From contig NZ_JACSYA010000009.1 in the NCBI RefSeq assembly GCF_029870285.1, positions 109,909 through 173,908 on the forward strand: 64,000 nt of DNA, given 5' to 3'. Below, one piece after another: positions 54,772-63,974 of the stretch (position 1 is the first letter of the stretch; the number at the start of each line of letters is the position of its first letter). The notes beneath the pieces are model-generated. The model did not search any database. It was not told the origin of the DNA and was given only the letters and a program-made list of their open reading frames with translations. Origin of the DNA: Delftia sp. PS-11. GTDB taxonomy: Bacteria > Pseudomonadota > Gammaproteobacteria > Burkholderiales > Burkholderiaceae_C. The translations under genes were made by a program, and so were the position numbers.

Positions 54772-55656
54772 TCAGCCGAACTGCTTTTTGCGGGCCATTT
54801 CGCGTGCCAGTGCCACGAAGCCTGCGGCCGCCGGCGACAGGCGCTGCAGGCTGCGCACGGCCAGGCCTGTGACGCGGCGCTGGCGCGGCGAGAGGCTGCG
54901 GTAGACGATGCCTTCGGGCGGCGGCTCGGGCACGGCCAGCCGCGCAGCGATGGCGCAGGCATGGCCCAGGGCCACGAAGCCCTGCATGGAGGACATCTGC
55001 TCGAAGTGGTAGATGGTGGCCGGCTGGGTGCTGGCCCCTGCCAGGAAACGGTCGATCTGCGCGCCCGATCCTGCCGAGGTGCGTATGAAAGGCTCATCCT
55101 GCAGGTCTGCCGCGCGGATGCTGCGCTGTCCCGCCAGCCGGTGCCCGGCAGGCAGCAGCGCCACCAGTTCGTCCTCGATCAGGGGGATGGTGTCGAAGCG
55201 CTCATCGGGCAGGACCACGAAGCCGATTTCCACGCGCCGCTCCAGCAGCCATTTGACCACGGTGTCGTCGTTTTGCTCATCGATGCGTACCTGCACGGCA
55301 GGCTGGCGGCGCCGGTATTCGGCCACGAGCATGGGCAGCAGCCGCAGCGACGATGTGGCGCCAAAGGAGGCCACGTGCAGCGTGCCGCGCGCGATGCCGC
55401 GCTCGGCGTCGGCCTCCTGCTGCAGCGCCTGCTTTTGCTGCAGGATGTCATTGGCGCGCTGCAGCAGCCGTGCGCCTGCGTCGGTCAGCGGGGAGTGGAT
55501 GCCTTCGCGCCGCACCAGCTGCACCTGCAGTTCGTCCTCCAGGGCGCGCAGTGCATGGCTGACGGCGCTTTGCGTGATGCCCAGCAGCGCCGCTGCGCGC
55601 GAGAAGCTGCCGGCGCGGGCCAGTGCCGCAAACACTTCGAGCTGAGTGAAAGTCAT
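54772..55656 (-). CDS. LysR-family transcriptional regulator
   Basis: 294 residues; helix-turn-helix 3-60 (QLEVFAALARAGSFSRAAALLGITQSAVSHALRALED), then an effector domain. Divergent from an EamA exporter with a 7-2-7 palindrome between them, the usual regulator-target layout. It probably controls the exporter and its own gene; the inducer is unknown. Confidence 0.87.
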   Translation of the reverse strand: MTFTQLEVFAALARAGSFSRAAALLGITQSAVSHALRALEDELQVQLVRREGIHSPLTDAGARLLQRANDILQQKQALQQEADAERGIARGTLHVASFGATSSLRLLPMLVAEYRRRQPAVQVRIDEQNDDTVVKWLLERRVEIGFVVLPDERFDTIPLIEDELVALLPAGHRLAGQRSIRAADLQDEPFIRTSAGSGAQIDRFLAGASTQPATIYHFEQMSSMQGFVALGHACAIAARLAVPEPPPEGIVYRSLSPRQRRVTGLAVRSLQRLSPAAAGFVALAREMARKKQFG

Positions 55657-55676
55657 GGGGTCATGGAATTGAAATC

Positions 55677-55692
55677 ATGAGCATTTGCTCAT
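55677..55692. promoter_or_regulatory. palindromic operator between LysR and EamA genes
   Basis: ATGAGCA-TT-TGCTCAT, a perfect 7-2-7 dyad, 20 bases from the LysR start and 6 bases from the ATG of the exporter gene. Candidate LysR binding site. Confidence 0.55.
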
Positions 55693-55698
55693 TTGTCT

Positions 55699-56691
55699 AT
55701 GAATCAGTATGAGCGCATAGTGCGCTGCATGAGTTTGCACCGCTTCTTTGGACCGCATCTGCGGCTTGTCGGCATGGCCCTGCTGTGGGGCGCTTCCTGG
55801 CCTGCGGGCCGCATCGTCGCGCAGGGCATGCCGCCGCTGGCAGCGGCCAGCCTGCGTTTTTTGCTGGCGGCTGCCGTGCTGCTGCCCTGGCTGTACTGGG
55901 CCGGCGGCATGCAGGGCCTGCGGCGCTGGAGCGCCCGGCGCTGGCTGGGCATGACGGCAGCGGGCGCCACAGGCGTGTTCGGCTATGCGTCGTTCTTCCT
56001 CATGGGGCTGCAGCATGTGCCGGCCGGCAAGGCGGCGCTGGTGATCACGCTCAACCCTGTGCTCACGCTGGCGCTGGCCGTGTGGCTGTTTGGCGAGCGC
56101 CTCAACCGCACCATTGCCCTGGGCATGGCGCTGGCCGCCTGCGGCGCCGTGGTGGTGATCTCGCATGGCCAGCCGCAGCATCTGCTGCAAGGGGCGGTGG
56201 GCCTGGGCGAGTTGCTGATCCTGGGCTGCGTGGTGTGCTGGGTGACCTATACGCTGATCGGCCGCTGGATGCTCACGGGTGTGGATGCCCTGTCCACCAC
56301 GGCCGTCACTTCGACCCTGGGCGCAGCCATGCTGCTGGCGGCCAGTCTGGCGGTCGAGGGCCCGGCCGGCCTGCAGTCTGCGCTGCACAGCGGCAGCCAG
56401 GCCTGGGGTGCGCTGCTGTTCTTGGCCTTTGGCGCCACGGCCCTGGCGTATGCCTGGTATTTCGACGGCGTCAAGGCGCTGGGCGCGGGTGCTGCCTCGG
56501 GCTACATCACCCTGGTGCCCGTGATTGGCGTGCTGCTGTCGGCGCTGTGGCTGGGCGAGAGCATCGATGCCAGCATTGTGCTGGGCGGCGGCATGGCCGT
56601 GGTGGGCACGGCGCTGATGAACTGGGGGCGCCGACCGGTGCGCGTGCCAGCCGTGCCGCCGGCCGCAGCCGGGCAGGCTACGGCCCGCTGA
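55699..56691 (+). CDS. EamA/DMT-family transporter
   Basis: 330 residues, ten hydrophobic helices in two EamA repeats: ALLWGASWPAGRIVAQGMPPL, VPAGKAALVITLNPVLTLALA...GERLNR, then WYFDGVKALGAGAASGYITLVPVIGVLLSALWLGES. Exporters of this family move amino acids or metabolites. Start ATG 55699; ATG 55729 (MSLHRFFGPH) is a plausible alternative because 55699 lies right next to the operator dyad. Confidence 0.85.
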   Translation: MNQYERIVRCMSLHRFFGPHLRLVGMALLWGASWPAGRIVAQGMPPLAAASLRFLLAAAVLLPWLYWAGGMQGLRRWSARRWLGMTAAGATGVFGYASFFLMGLQHVPAGKAALVITLNPVLTLALAVWLFGERLNRTIALGMALAACGAVVVISHGQPQHLLQGAVGLGELLILGCVVCWVTYTLIGRWMLTGVDALSTTAVTSTLGAAMLLAASLAVEGPAGLQSALHSGSQAWGALLFLAFGATALAYAWYFDGVKALGAGAASGYITLVPVIGVLLSALWLGESIDASIVLGGGMAVVGTALMNWGRRPVRVPAVPPAAAGQATAR

Positions 56692-56694
56692 ACC

Positions 56695-57690
56695 TCAATC
56701 CAGCGAGGCGCCCGAGGCACGCACACGCTCGCCCTGCACCTGGTAGTCGCGCGCCAGAAACTCGCGGTATTCGGCAGGGCTGGATGCCACGGCGACATAG
56801 GAGAATGCGTCGATCTGGGTCTTGCGGAATTCGGGCTCCAGCAGGATGCTGCGCACGTCGGCGGCGATTTTTTCTACCAGGGGGGCCGGTGTGCCGGCCG
56901 GGGCCAGCAGCCCGATGTTGAAAACGGCCTGGATGTCGCGCACGCCTGCTTCCTTGAAGGTCGGCACATCGGGCAGCGCGATGCTTCGGGTTTCGGATGA
57001 CACGGCCAGCGCCTTGAGCTTGCCCGACTTGATGTGCTGCTCGATCACTGACACGCCGAGCACTGCCGCATCGATCTGGCCTGCAATGACTTCGGGGATC
57101 AGGGGTGCCGCGCCTTTGTAGGGCACATGCACCATCTCCAGCCCCTCCTGCCTGGCGAACATGGCCAGCGGCAGGTGCACGATGCCCCCAGCGCCCGAAG
57201 AGCCGTAGGTCATCGGAGTGGACTTGCCGGCCTTGCGCGCCAGTGCGATGAACTCTGCCAGCGTGTTGGCCTTGGAGCTTTGGGGCACGAAGAACACCAT
57301 GGGGACGCTGATCAGCCGCGAAATGGGCGCGAAGTCCTTTTGCGCGTTGTACGGCAGCTTCTTGTACAGATGCGGGTTCATGGTCAGCGATGCCTCGGTG
57401 GCGGCGAACAGCGTATAGCCGTCGGGTGCACTCTTGGCGACGTACTCTGCACCGATGATCTCGTTGGCCCCGGTGCGGTTGATCACCACCACAGGCTGCG
57501 ACCAGGTCTTGTTCAGCCGGGTGGCGAGTGCGCGTGCCAGGTTGTCCACGGGGCCACCTGCCGCGTATGGCACGACGATATTGACCGGCTTGGCCGGGTA
57601 GGGCGCAGGGGCCTGGGCGCGGCCCAGCACGGGCAGGAGGGCGGTGGTTGCGGCCAGCAGGGCCGTGGCGATGCGGTGCAGTGATGTCAT
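56695..57690 (-). CDS. Bug-family tripartite tricarboxylate receptor protein
   Basis: 331 residues. Signal peptide MTSLHRIATALLAATTALLPVLGRAQ; mature part KPVNIVVPYAAGGPVDNLARALA, VINRTGANEIIGAEYVA, VPYKGAAPLIPEVIAGQ. Periplasmic organic-acid receptor. Last gene of the catB-catC run, and convergent with the EamA gene with only 3 bases between stops. Confidence 0.88.
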   Translation of the reverse strand: MTSLHRIATALLAATTALLPVLGRAQAPAPYPAKPVNIVVPYAAGGPVDNLARALATRLNKTWSQPVVVINRTGANEIIGAEYVAKSAPDGYTLFAATEASLTMNPHLYKKLPYNAQKDFAPISRLISVPMVFFVPQSSKANTLAEFIALARKAGKSTPMTYGSSGAGGIVHLPLAMFARQEGLEMVHVPYKGAAPLIPEVIAGQIDAAVLGVSVIEQHIKSGKLKALAVSSETRSIALPDVPTFKEAGVRDIQAVFNIGLLAPAGTPAPLVEKIAADVRSILLEPEFRKTQIDAFSYVAVASSPAEYREFLARDYQVQGERVRASGASLD

Positions 57691-57803
57691 GGCAAATAAG
57701 GCGTGTGCAGCCATGCATGCCGCGGCCCGGGGCAGCGGCATGCAGGACAGTGGGTCAGTCAAGTGGGTCAGAAGGGGCGCAGGGCCCGTGCGGCAGGCGG
57801 GAC

Positions 57804-58793
57804 TCAGTCCATGCTGATGTTGCGCTCGGCAATCACCTTGCTCCAGCGCACGGTCTCGGCCTGCAGGTGGCGGGCCGCTTCTTCGGGGGTGGAGCCCACG
57901 ACCTCGGCGCCTATGGCCTTGAAGCGATCGAGCACATCGGGCTGCTTCATCTCGGCGACGAAGACCTGGTTGAGCTTTTTGACAATGGCCGGCGGCGTGC
58001 CTGCCGGCACAAAGACGGCGAACCAGGGCGAGACCTCGTAGCCCTTGAGCCCGGCTTCTTCCATGGTGGGCACATCGGGCATGCTCGATGAGCGCTTGGC
58101 CGTGGTCACGGCCAGTGCGCGCAGCTTGCCCGACTGGATGTGTGGGCGCGCGGAGGTGATGGAGTCGAACATGTAGTTGACCTGGCCGCCAAGCAGGTCG
58201 GCGACGGCGGGGCCCGACCCCTTGTAGGGAATGTGCTGCATGTCCACGCCAGCGATGGCATTGAACACCTCGCCCGCCAGGTGAATGGAGGTGCCGTTGC
58301 CCGCCGAGGCATAGCTCAGCTTGCCGGGCGCGGCCTTGGCATTGGCTATCACGTCGGCTACGTTGCGGACGTTGGGCTGCGTGGCATTGGTGACCAGAAT
58401 GTTGGGCACCACGGCCAGCACTCCTACCGCAGTGAAGTCCTTGATCGGGTCGTAGCTGAGCTTGCGGTACAGCGGCTTGTTCGTGGCCATGCCGATGGAG
58501 GTGATCATCAGCGTGTAGCCGTCGCCGGGCTGCTTGGCCACGAAGTCGGCGCCGATGTTGCCGCCCGCGCCGGGGCGGTTCTCGATCACGAAGGGCTGGC
58601 CCAGCGTGCGTCCGGCTTTCTCGCCCAGCGTGCGGGCGATGGCATCCATGGCGCCGCCTGGCGGGAATGGCACGACCCAGCGGATGGGCTTGGCGGGCCA
58701 GCTGGCCTCGGCGGGGGCCTGGGCCTGGGCCTGGGGCAGTACGGCGGACAGGCACAGGCCTGCGGCGGCAGCGGTCAGAAAGCGGCGTTTCAC
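57804..58793 (-). CDS. Bug-family tripartite tricarboxylate receptor protein
   Basis: 329 residues. Signal peptide MKRRFLTAAAAGLCLSAVLPQAQAQ; mature part KPIRWVVPFPPGGAMDAIARTLG, IENRPGAGGNIGADFVA, IPYKGSGPAVADLLGGQ. It lies 42 bases behind catC and 113 bases ahead of the next receptor. The position suggests binding of an aromatic or muconate-related acid. Confidence 0.88.
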   Translation of the reverse strand: MKRRFLTAAAAGLCLSAVLPQAQAQAPAEASWPAKPIRWVVPFPPGGAMDAIARTLGEKAGRTLGQPFVIENRPGAGGNIGADFVAKQPGDGYTLMITSIGMATNKPLYRKLSYDPIKDFTAVGVLAVVPNILVTNATQPNVRNVADVIANAKAAPGKLSYASAGNGTSIHLAGEVFNAIAGVDMQHIPYKGSGPAVADLLGGQVNYMFDSITSARPHIQSGKLRALAVTTAKRSSSMPDVPTMEEAGLKGYEVSPWFAVFVPAGTPPAIVKKLNQVFVAEMKQPDVLDRFKAIGAEVVGSTPEEAARHLQAETVRWSKVIAERNISMD

Positions 58794-58835
58794 TTCAGAT
58801 GTCTCCGGAAATTGTTGTTGTGCGCGCGCAGGTGC

Positions 58836-59114
58836 TCAGGCGATGGCCGAGGGGTGCTTTGCCAGCGGCGTGACCTGTATGTCCATGTAGGGGAACAGCG
58901 GCAGGTCCTGCAGCAGTTCATGCAATTCGTCGTTGGAGGCCACATCGAAGACGCTGTAGTTGGCATATTCGCCGACCACGCGCCAGATGTGGAGCCAGCG
59001 GCCATCGCGCTGCAACTGCTGGGAATAGGCTTTCTCGCGGGCCTTGATCTCTGCGGCAGTCTCTGCAGGCAGATCGTGGGGAATCTTCACATCCATGCGG
59101 ACCAGGTAAAGCAT
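58836..59114 (-). CDS. catC: muconolactone delta-isomerase
   Basis: 92 residues, standard size. MLYLVRMDVKIPHDLP, REKAYSQQLQRDGRWLHIWRVVGEYAN, and SNDELHELLQDLPLFPYMDIQVTPLAKHPS are hallmark CatC segments. Isomerises muconolactone to the beta-ketoadipate enol-lactone in the catechol ortho pathway. Follows catB by 31 bases. Confidence 0.95.
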   Translation of the reverse strand: MLYLVRMDVKIPHDLPAETAAEIKAREKAYSQQLQRDGRWLHIWRVVGEYANYSVFDVASNDELHELLQDLPLFPYMDIQVTPLAKHPSAIA

Positions 59115-59145
59115 GCTTGTCTCCAGAAAAGAACGATGGGGAATT

Positions 59146-60321
59146 TCAGGCGCTGGCACTGCCCAGATCGAAGTGCCGGGGCTGGCTGTCCGCCCGCGCC
59201 CGGTCAAAGCGGGCGAGCTGGTTCAGGTCCACCTCCACGCCCAGGCCGGGACCGTCGGGCAGCTGCAGCGCGAAATCCTCGATGGGCATGCGCTGCGCCA
59301 CGACATCGTCCACCAGCAGTTGCGGGCCGAACAGCTCGCAGTTGTAGTGCCGTCCGCCCAGCGTGGCAAAGACATGGGCCGAGGCGGCCGAGCCGATCGA
59401 GGTCTCCAGCATGGTGCCGCCGTACCAGCCGATGTCGGCCGCCTGCGCAATGGCTGCCACCTGGCGTGTGCGCAGCAGGCCGCCGTGCTTGGCCACCTTG
59501 AGCGAAAACACATGGCAGGCCTGCTCGCGCGCCAGGCGCATGGCGTCATAAGGGGTGCAGACGCTTTCGTCGGCCATGACCAGGGCGCCCTGCAGCGAGC
59601 CGGTCAGATCGCGCAGCGCGGGCACGTTCCAGCCGGCCACGGGCTGCTCGATCAGGGTCACGCCAGCCTCGATCAGCTGCGGCAGAAAGCGCCGCGCCGT
59701 GGCGCCGTCCCAGGCCTGGTTCACGTCCACCGTCAGCGTGGCCCGGCCCTGCAGGCCGCGCGCGATGGCGCTGACATGGGCCACGTCGGCCTCTGGCGCC
59801 CGTGCACCGATCTTCATCTTGAAGATGCGGTGGCGCTTCTGGTCCAGGCGCAGCTGCGCCTCCTGCAGGTCGCGGTCGATGTCGCCGCTGGCCAGCGTCC
59901 AGGCCAGGGGCAGGCTGTCGTGCTGCTTGCCGCCCAGCAGTTGCCACAGCGGCAGCTGCAGGCTGCGCGCCACGGCGTCCAGCAGGGCCATCTCCACCGC
60001 GCTCTTGGCAAAGGCATTGCCCTTGCAGGCCAGGTCCATGCGCGACAGGCAGGCTTCAAAGCGTGCGCCGTCCTGGCTGGTCAGTGCGGGTGCCAGGTGG
60101 CCGGTGATGGCGTGGTGGATGCTTTCCGGGGATTCCTCGTTCCAGGAAGGGCCGCCGATGGTTGCTGCTTCGCCGAAGCCCGTGGCGCCATTGCGCAGCC
60201 ACAGCTGCACGATGACGGGACTTTGGCGGTGGATGGCGCCGAACGACAGCTTGTGCGGCCGGATGGTGGGAATGTCCAGGATCCGCGCTTCGATGCGCTC
60301 GATCAGAAAACGGTCTTGCAT
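59146..60321 (-). CDS. catB: muconate cycloisomerase
   Basis: 391 residues, enolase superfamily. The catalytic base lysine lies in FKMKIGA (about residue 168), metal ligands in VDVNQAWDG, IEQPV and ADES, and the second lysine in VFSLKVAKHGG. It converts cis,cis-muconate to muconolactone. First gene of catB-catC-Bug-Bug. catA and a catR-like regulator are not adjacent. Confidence 0.93.
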   Translation of the reverse strand: MQDRFLIERIEARILDIPTIRPHKLSFGAIHRQSPVIVQLWLRNGATGFGEAATIGGPSWNEESPESIHHAITGHLAPALTSQDGARFEACLSRMDLACKGNAFAKSAVEMALLDAVARSLQLPLWQLLGGKQHDSLPLAWTLASGDIDRDLQEAQLRLDQKRHRIFKMKIGARAPEADVAHVSAIARGLQGRATLTVDVNQAWDGATARRFLPQLIEAGVTLIEQPVAGWNVPALRDLTGSLQGALVMADESVCTPYDAMRLAREQACHVFSLKVAKHGGLLRTRQVAAIAQAADIGWYGGTMLETSIGSAASAHVFATLGGRHYNCELFGPQLLVDDVVAQRMPIEDFALQLPDGPGLGVEVDLNQLARFDRARADSQPRHFDLGSASA

Positions 60322-60382
60322 GGCAATGGCGAGAGGCGGTGCCCGCAGCGGGCGCGGCGGGAATGGACGCCAGCGTAATGGC

Positions 60383-60393
60383 ATGCACTGCAT
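60383..60393. promoter_or_regulatory. dyad upstream of catB
   Basis: Perfect ATGCA-C-TGCAT palindrome inside GGCATGCACTGCATG, 62 bases upstream of the catB start. It borders an AT-rich stretch (60394-60440) that must contain the catB promoter. Possible regulator site. Confidence 0.35.
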
Positions 60394-60558
60394 GAATCTA
60401 TTGAATTATTTTGGATAAATTATTTGATTTCATCGATGTATTTGGGTGCCATTCATCCGCTGTCATGCTCCGCAGCCTGCCGCACTGCAAAATCCTGGGA
60501 CGCCATCCACATGCCCGCAGGCAAAGGCCGGCCCCACACATTCACAGGAGACACCCCC

Positions 60559-61926
60559 ATGCACCCATTGCTTTACCGTGCCAGCCCGGCCCTGCTGGCG
60601 GCCTTCGCGCTGGCCGGCTGCGCCAGTCCCGCCGCACCGCGCGGCCCTGCGGCTTCGGCCGAGGCCGCGCCCGCCGTTTCGGCCTGTCCCTCCGGCCTGC
60701 CCGAAGGCACGACCTGCTGGTCGGGCAAGGATTCCCAGGGGGCTTACTACCTGATCGCCCGGCCCGCGCAGTGGAACGGCACCCTGGTGCTGCATGCGCA
60801 TGGCGGCCCCGATCTGTCTGCGCCCACCCCTGGCCGTGTGGCCGAGGATCTGGAGCGCTGGTCCATCATGGTGCGCTCCGGCTACGCGTGGGCGGGCTCC
60901 TCCTACCGCCAGGGCGGCGTGCAGGTGCGCGCCGCCGCCGAGGATACGGAGCGGCTGCGCGGTATCTTCCGCCAGCATGTGGCGCAGCCTGCGCGCACCA
61001 TCCTGCACGGGCAGTCCTGGGGCGCTGGCGTGGCCTCCAAGGGGGCCGAGATGTTCAACGCACAGACCGTGGGCGAGCGCCCCTACGATGGCGTGCTGCT
61101 GACCAGTGGCGTGCTGGGCGGCGGCACGCACGCCTACGATGTCCGCACCGATCTGCGCGTGGTCTACCAGTACCTGTGCGGCAACCATCCGCGTGCCAGC
61201 GAGCCGGCATACGCGCTCAATCTGGGCCTGCCCGCCGGCACGAAGATGCGCCAGGCCGATGTGGCCCGGCGCGCCAACGAATGCCTGGCGCTGGACAGGC
61301 CGGCCGCCCAGCGCACGGCTGCGCAGCAGGCAAAGATCGACACCATCGTGCGGGTCATCAAGATCCCCGAGTCTGCCATCGTGTCCCACCTGAACTGGGC
61401 CACCCTGCATTTCCAGGACATCTCGGCACGGCGCACGGGCGGCGCCAGCCCCTTTGGCAACGAGAGCGCGGTGTATGCCGGTTCGGCCGACGATGCCGCG
61501 CTCAACGCGGGTGTGCTGCGCTACCGCGCCGATCCGTCGGCCTACCGCCAATTTGCCGAGGACACCGACCCTTCCGGAAAAATCGGCGTGCCCGTCCTGT
61601 CGGTTAAGTGGATTGGCGACCCCACGGCCTTCGTGGAACTGGACGCGCGCTTTCGCGACGTGATGCAGCAGGGCGGCAGCGGCGAGCGCCTGGTGCAGAC
61701 CTTCACGCGCCAGGGCACGCACAGCTATATCAGCGACCCCACCTATCCCACGCTGATGGCAGCGCTGATGCACTGGATCGATACGGGCGCCCAACCCACC
61801 CCTGCCGGCATCGCCACGGCCTGCCATGCGCAGCAGGCGCGCTTTGGCGCCGGCTGCAGCTTCGATGCGGCCTACACGCCGCCCGCCCTGGAGACGCGCG
61901 TGCCCGCACGCCAGCGCCCGCAATAG
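60559..61926 (+). CDS. alpha/beta-hydrolase lipoprotein
   Basis: 455 residues. Lipobox LAGC in MHPLLYRASPALLAAFALAGC (cysteine about 21), so exported and lipid-anchored. The hydrolase core has LVLHAHGGPDLS, the nucleophile elbow HGQSWGAGV (GxSxG, about residue 153) and a late histidine in GTHSYISDP. The substrate is unknown; the location between catechol and protocatechuate genes suggests an ester of an aromatic acid. AGGAG site 8 bases before ATG 60559. Confidence 0.75.
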   Translation: MHPLLYRASPALLAAFALAGCASPAAPRGPAASAEAAPAVSACPSGLPEGTTCWSGKDSQGAYYLIARPAQWNGTLVLHAHGGPDLSAPTPGRVAEDLERWSIMVRSGYAWAGSSYRQGGVQVRAAAEDTERLRGIFRQHVAQPARTILHGQSWGAGVASKGAEMFNAQTVGERPYDGVLLTSGVLGGGTHAYDVRTDLRVVYQYLCGNHPRASEPAYALNLGLPAGTKMRQADVARRANECLALDRPAAQRTAAQQAKIDTIVRVIKIPESAIVSHLNWATLHFQDISARRTGGASPFGNESAVYAGSADDAALNAGVLRYRADPSAYRQFAEDTDPSGKIGVPVLSVKWIGDPTAFVELDARFRDVMQQGGSGERLVQTFTRQGTHSYISDPTYPTLMAALMHWIDTGAQPTPAGIATACHAQQARFGAGCSFDAAYTPPALETRVPARQRPQ

Positions 61927-61965
61927 TCGGCGCGCGCCGCACGCAACGGCGTTTCAGCAAGCCGC

Positions 61966-62002
61966 AGGCCACCTGCTCCTGGAAAGGGTAGGTGGCCTTT
62001 TT
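61966..62002 (+). terminator. terminator after the hydrolase lipoprotein gene
   Basis: 9-bp stem AGGCCACCT (61966-61974) / AGGTGGCCT (61990-61998) followed by TTTT. Isolates the hydrolase gene from the aromatic-acid transporter unit. Confidence 0.75.
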
Positions 62003-62205
62003 GCACTGGGTCATCAGAAGAACGCATAGCTGGGCCGTCCATCGGCATTGGCACCGCAACGGCGCCGTGCCGATACTTTGCGCACCGGAAGGCCGTCTGC
62101 GATTCGCGTGGCTGGCCCCTTCGGTTTTCTCCTCACAACATGACACGGCAGCGCCGCCAGACGCCATGCCGTGCACAGAGACAACCTGCTCCTACAAGGA
62201 CTTGT

Positions 62206-63540
62206 ATGCAAGATATTCGCAAGACAATGGACGAAGGCCCCATGGCGCCTTTCCAGTGGCAGGCCATCGCCATCTGCACGCTGCTCATCATGCTGGATGG
62301 CTTTGATGTGCTGGTGATGGCCTTCACGGCCTCGGCCGTCGCTGCCGAGTGGAAGCTCAACGGGGCGCAGCTGGGCGTGCTGTTCAGTGCGGGGCTGATC
62401 GGCATGGCCGTCGGCTCGCTGTTCATCGCACCCATCGCCGACCGCCGTGGCCGGCAGCCCGTCATCGTGCTGTGCCTGGTCGTTGTGTCCCTGGGCATGC
62501 TGCTGTCGGCAGCTGCGCGCAGCCATACCGAATTGGCGGCGCTGCGCGCCATCACGGGCCTTGGCATTGGCGGCATGCTGGCCAGCGTGGGGGTCATCAC
62601 CTCGGAGTATTCGTCGGCCAAGTGGCGCAGCACGGCCATCGCGCTGCAGGCCACGGGCTATCCGATCGGGGCCACGCTGGGCGGGCTCATGGCCGCATGG
62701 CTGCTGGGCCAGCATGGCTGGCGATCGGTCTTCGTGTTCGGTGGCCTGGCCACGGCGCTGATGCTGCCCATCGTGCTGTGGCGCCTGCCCGAGTCGGTGG
62801 ACTTCCTGATGGGTCGCCGCCCGGCGCATGCCCTGGACAAGCTCAACCGGCTGCTGGCCCTCATGGGCCACCCGGCCATGCAGCACATGCCTGTACCACC
62901 CGGCGCACAAGCCATGCCGGGCAATACAGTGGCAGCTTTGTTCAAGAACGGACTGGCACGCCCCACGCTGATGCTGTGGGCCGGCTTTTTCCTGCTGATG
63001 TTCAGTGTCTACTTCTCGCTGAGCTGGACCCCCAAGCTGCTGGTGCAGGCGGGCCTGTCGGCCCAGCAGGGCGTGACAGGGGGCGTGCTGCTGAATCTGG
63101 GCGGCATTGCCGGCGGCAGCCTGTTCGGCATGCTGGCGGTCAAGGCCAGGCTGAGGCACCTGGCCATCGGCAGCCTGCTGCTCTACGCGCTGCTGACCGC
63201 ATTGTTCGGCCTGGCATCGGCCAGCCTGGCCGGGGCTTTCGCGGCAGCCGTCGGCATGGGAGTGTTCCTGTTCGCGTCCATGGCCGGCCTGTACGGTCTG
63301 GTGCCCGCCACTTATCCGGCCCAGGTCCGCGCCACCGGCATGGGCTGGGCGATCGGCATCGGCCGCATCGGCGCCATCGTTGCGCCCACCATGGCCGGGC
63401 TGCTGCTCGATGGCGGCTGGCAGCCGGCCTCGCTGTACTACGTCTTCGCCCTGCCGCTGGTGGCCGCCGCGCTGGCCGTGCTGGTCACGGGGGCAGACCG
63501 CGCATCCATGGCCGGCGCCCGGGCCTGTGCAGCGCACTGA
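62206..63540 (+). CDS. aromatic acid:H+ symporter (AAHS family MFS)
   Basis: 444 residues, twelve membrane segments. LLIMLDGFDVLVMAFTASAVAAEW with the essential DGFD aspartate (helix 1) and the loop APIADRRGRQPVIV identify the AAHS group (PcaK/GalT/BenK). The next genes encode protocatechuate 4,5-dioxygenase, so protocatechuate, gallate or 4-hydroxybenzoate is the probable substrate. Start ATG 62206 with AAGGA upstream. Confidence 0.87.
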   Translation: MQDIRKTMDEGPMAPFQWQAIAICTLLIMLDGFDVLVMAFTASAVAAEWKLNGAQLGVLFSAGLIGMAVGSLFIAPIADRRGRQPVIVLCLVVVSLGMLLSAAARSHTELAALRAITGLGIGGMLASVGVITSEYSSAKWRSTAIALQATGYPIGATLGGLMAAWLLGQHGWRSVFVFGGLATALMLPIVLWRLPESVDFLMGRRPAHALDKLNRLLALMGHPAMQHMPVPPGAQAMPGNTVAALFKNGLARPTLMLWAGFFLLMFSVYFSLSWTPKLLVQAGLSAQQGVTGGVLLNLGGIAGGSLFGMLAVKARLRHLAIGSLLLYALLTALFGLASASLAGAFAAAVGMGVFLFASMAGLYGLVPATYPAQVRATGMGWAIGIGRIGAIVAPTMAGLLLDGGWQPASLYYVFALPLVAAALAVLVTGADRASMAGARACAAH

Positions 63541-63566
63541 GACTTGATCCCGTAGGAAAAACCTTC

Positions 63567-63974
63567 ATGGCATTGGACAAACCTTACCTCGACGTGCCCG
63601 GAACCACGGTCTTCGACGCAGAGCAATCGCGCAAGGGCTACTGGCTCAATCAGTTCTGCATGTCGCTGATGCAGGCGGGCAACCGCGAGCGCTTTCGCTA
63701 CGGCGAGCGGGCCTATCTCGACGAATGGGCCATGACCGAGGCGCAAAAGCAGGCCGTGCTGGCGCGCGACCTCAACCGCTGCATCGCACTGGGCGGCAAC
63801 ATCTATTTCCTGGTGAAGATAGGCGCCACGGACGGCGTCAGCGTGCAGCGCATGGTCTCGACCATGAGTGGCATGGACGAGCAAGAGTACCGCCGGATGA
63901 TGCTGGCCGGAGGCCGCAGCATCGAAGGCAACCGCTACCTGCACGAGCAAACCGGGCAAGGAAAGAGCCACTGA
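63567..63974 (+). CDS. pmdA: protocatechuate 4,5-dioxygenase alpha subunit
   Basis: 135 residues, LigA family. PGTTVFDAEQSRKGYWLNQFCMSLM near the N-terminus and LNRCIALGGNIYFLVKIGATDG...SMSGM-like segments match LigA/PmdA, the small helical subunit that covers the active site of the beta subunit. The stop overlaps the next ATG by one base (TGATG). Confidence 0.9.
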   Translation: MALDKPYLDVPGTTVFDAEQSRKGYWLNQFCMSLMQAGNRERFRYGERAYLDEWAMTEAQKQAVLARDLNRCIALGGNIYFLVKIGATDGVSVQRMVSTMSGMDEQEYRRMMLAGGRSIEGNRYLHEQTGQGKSH

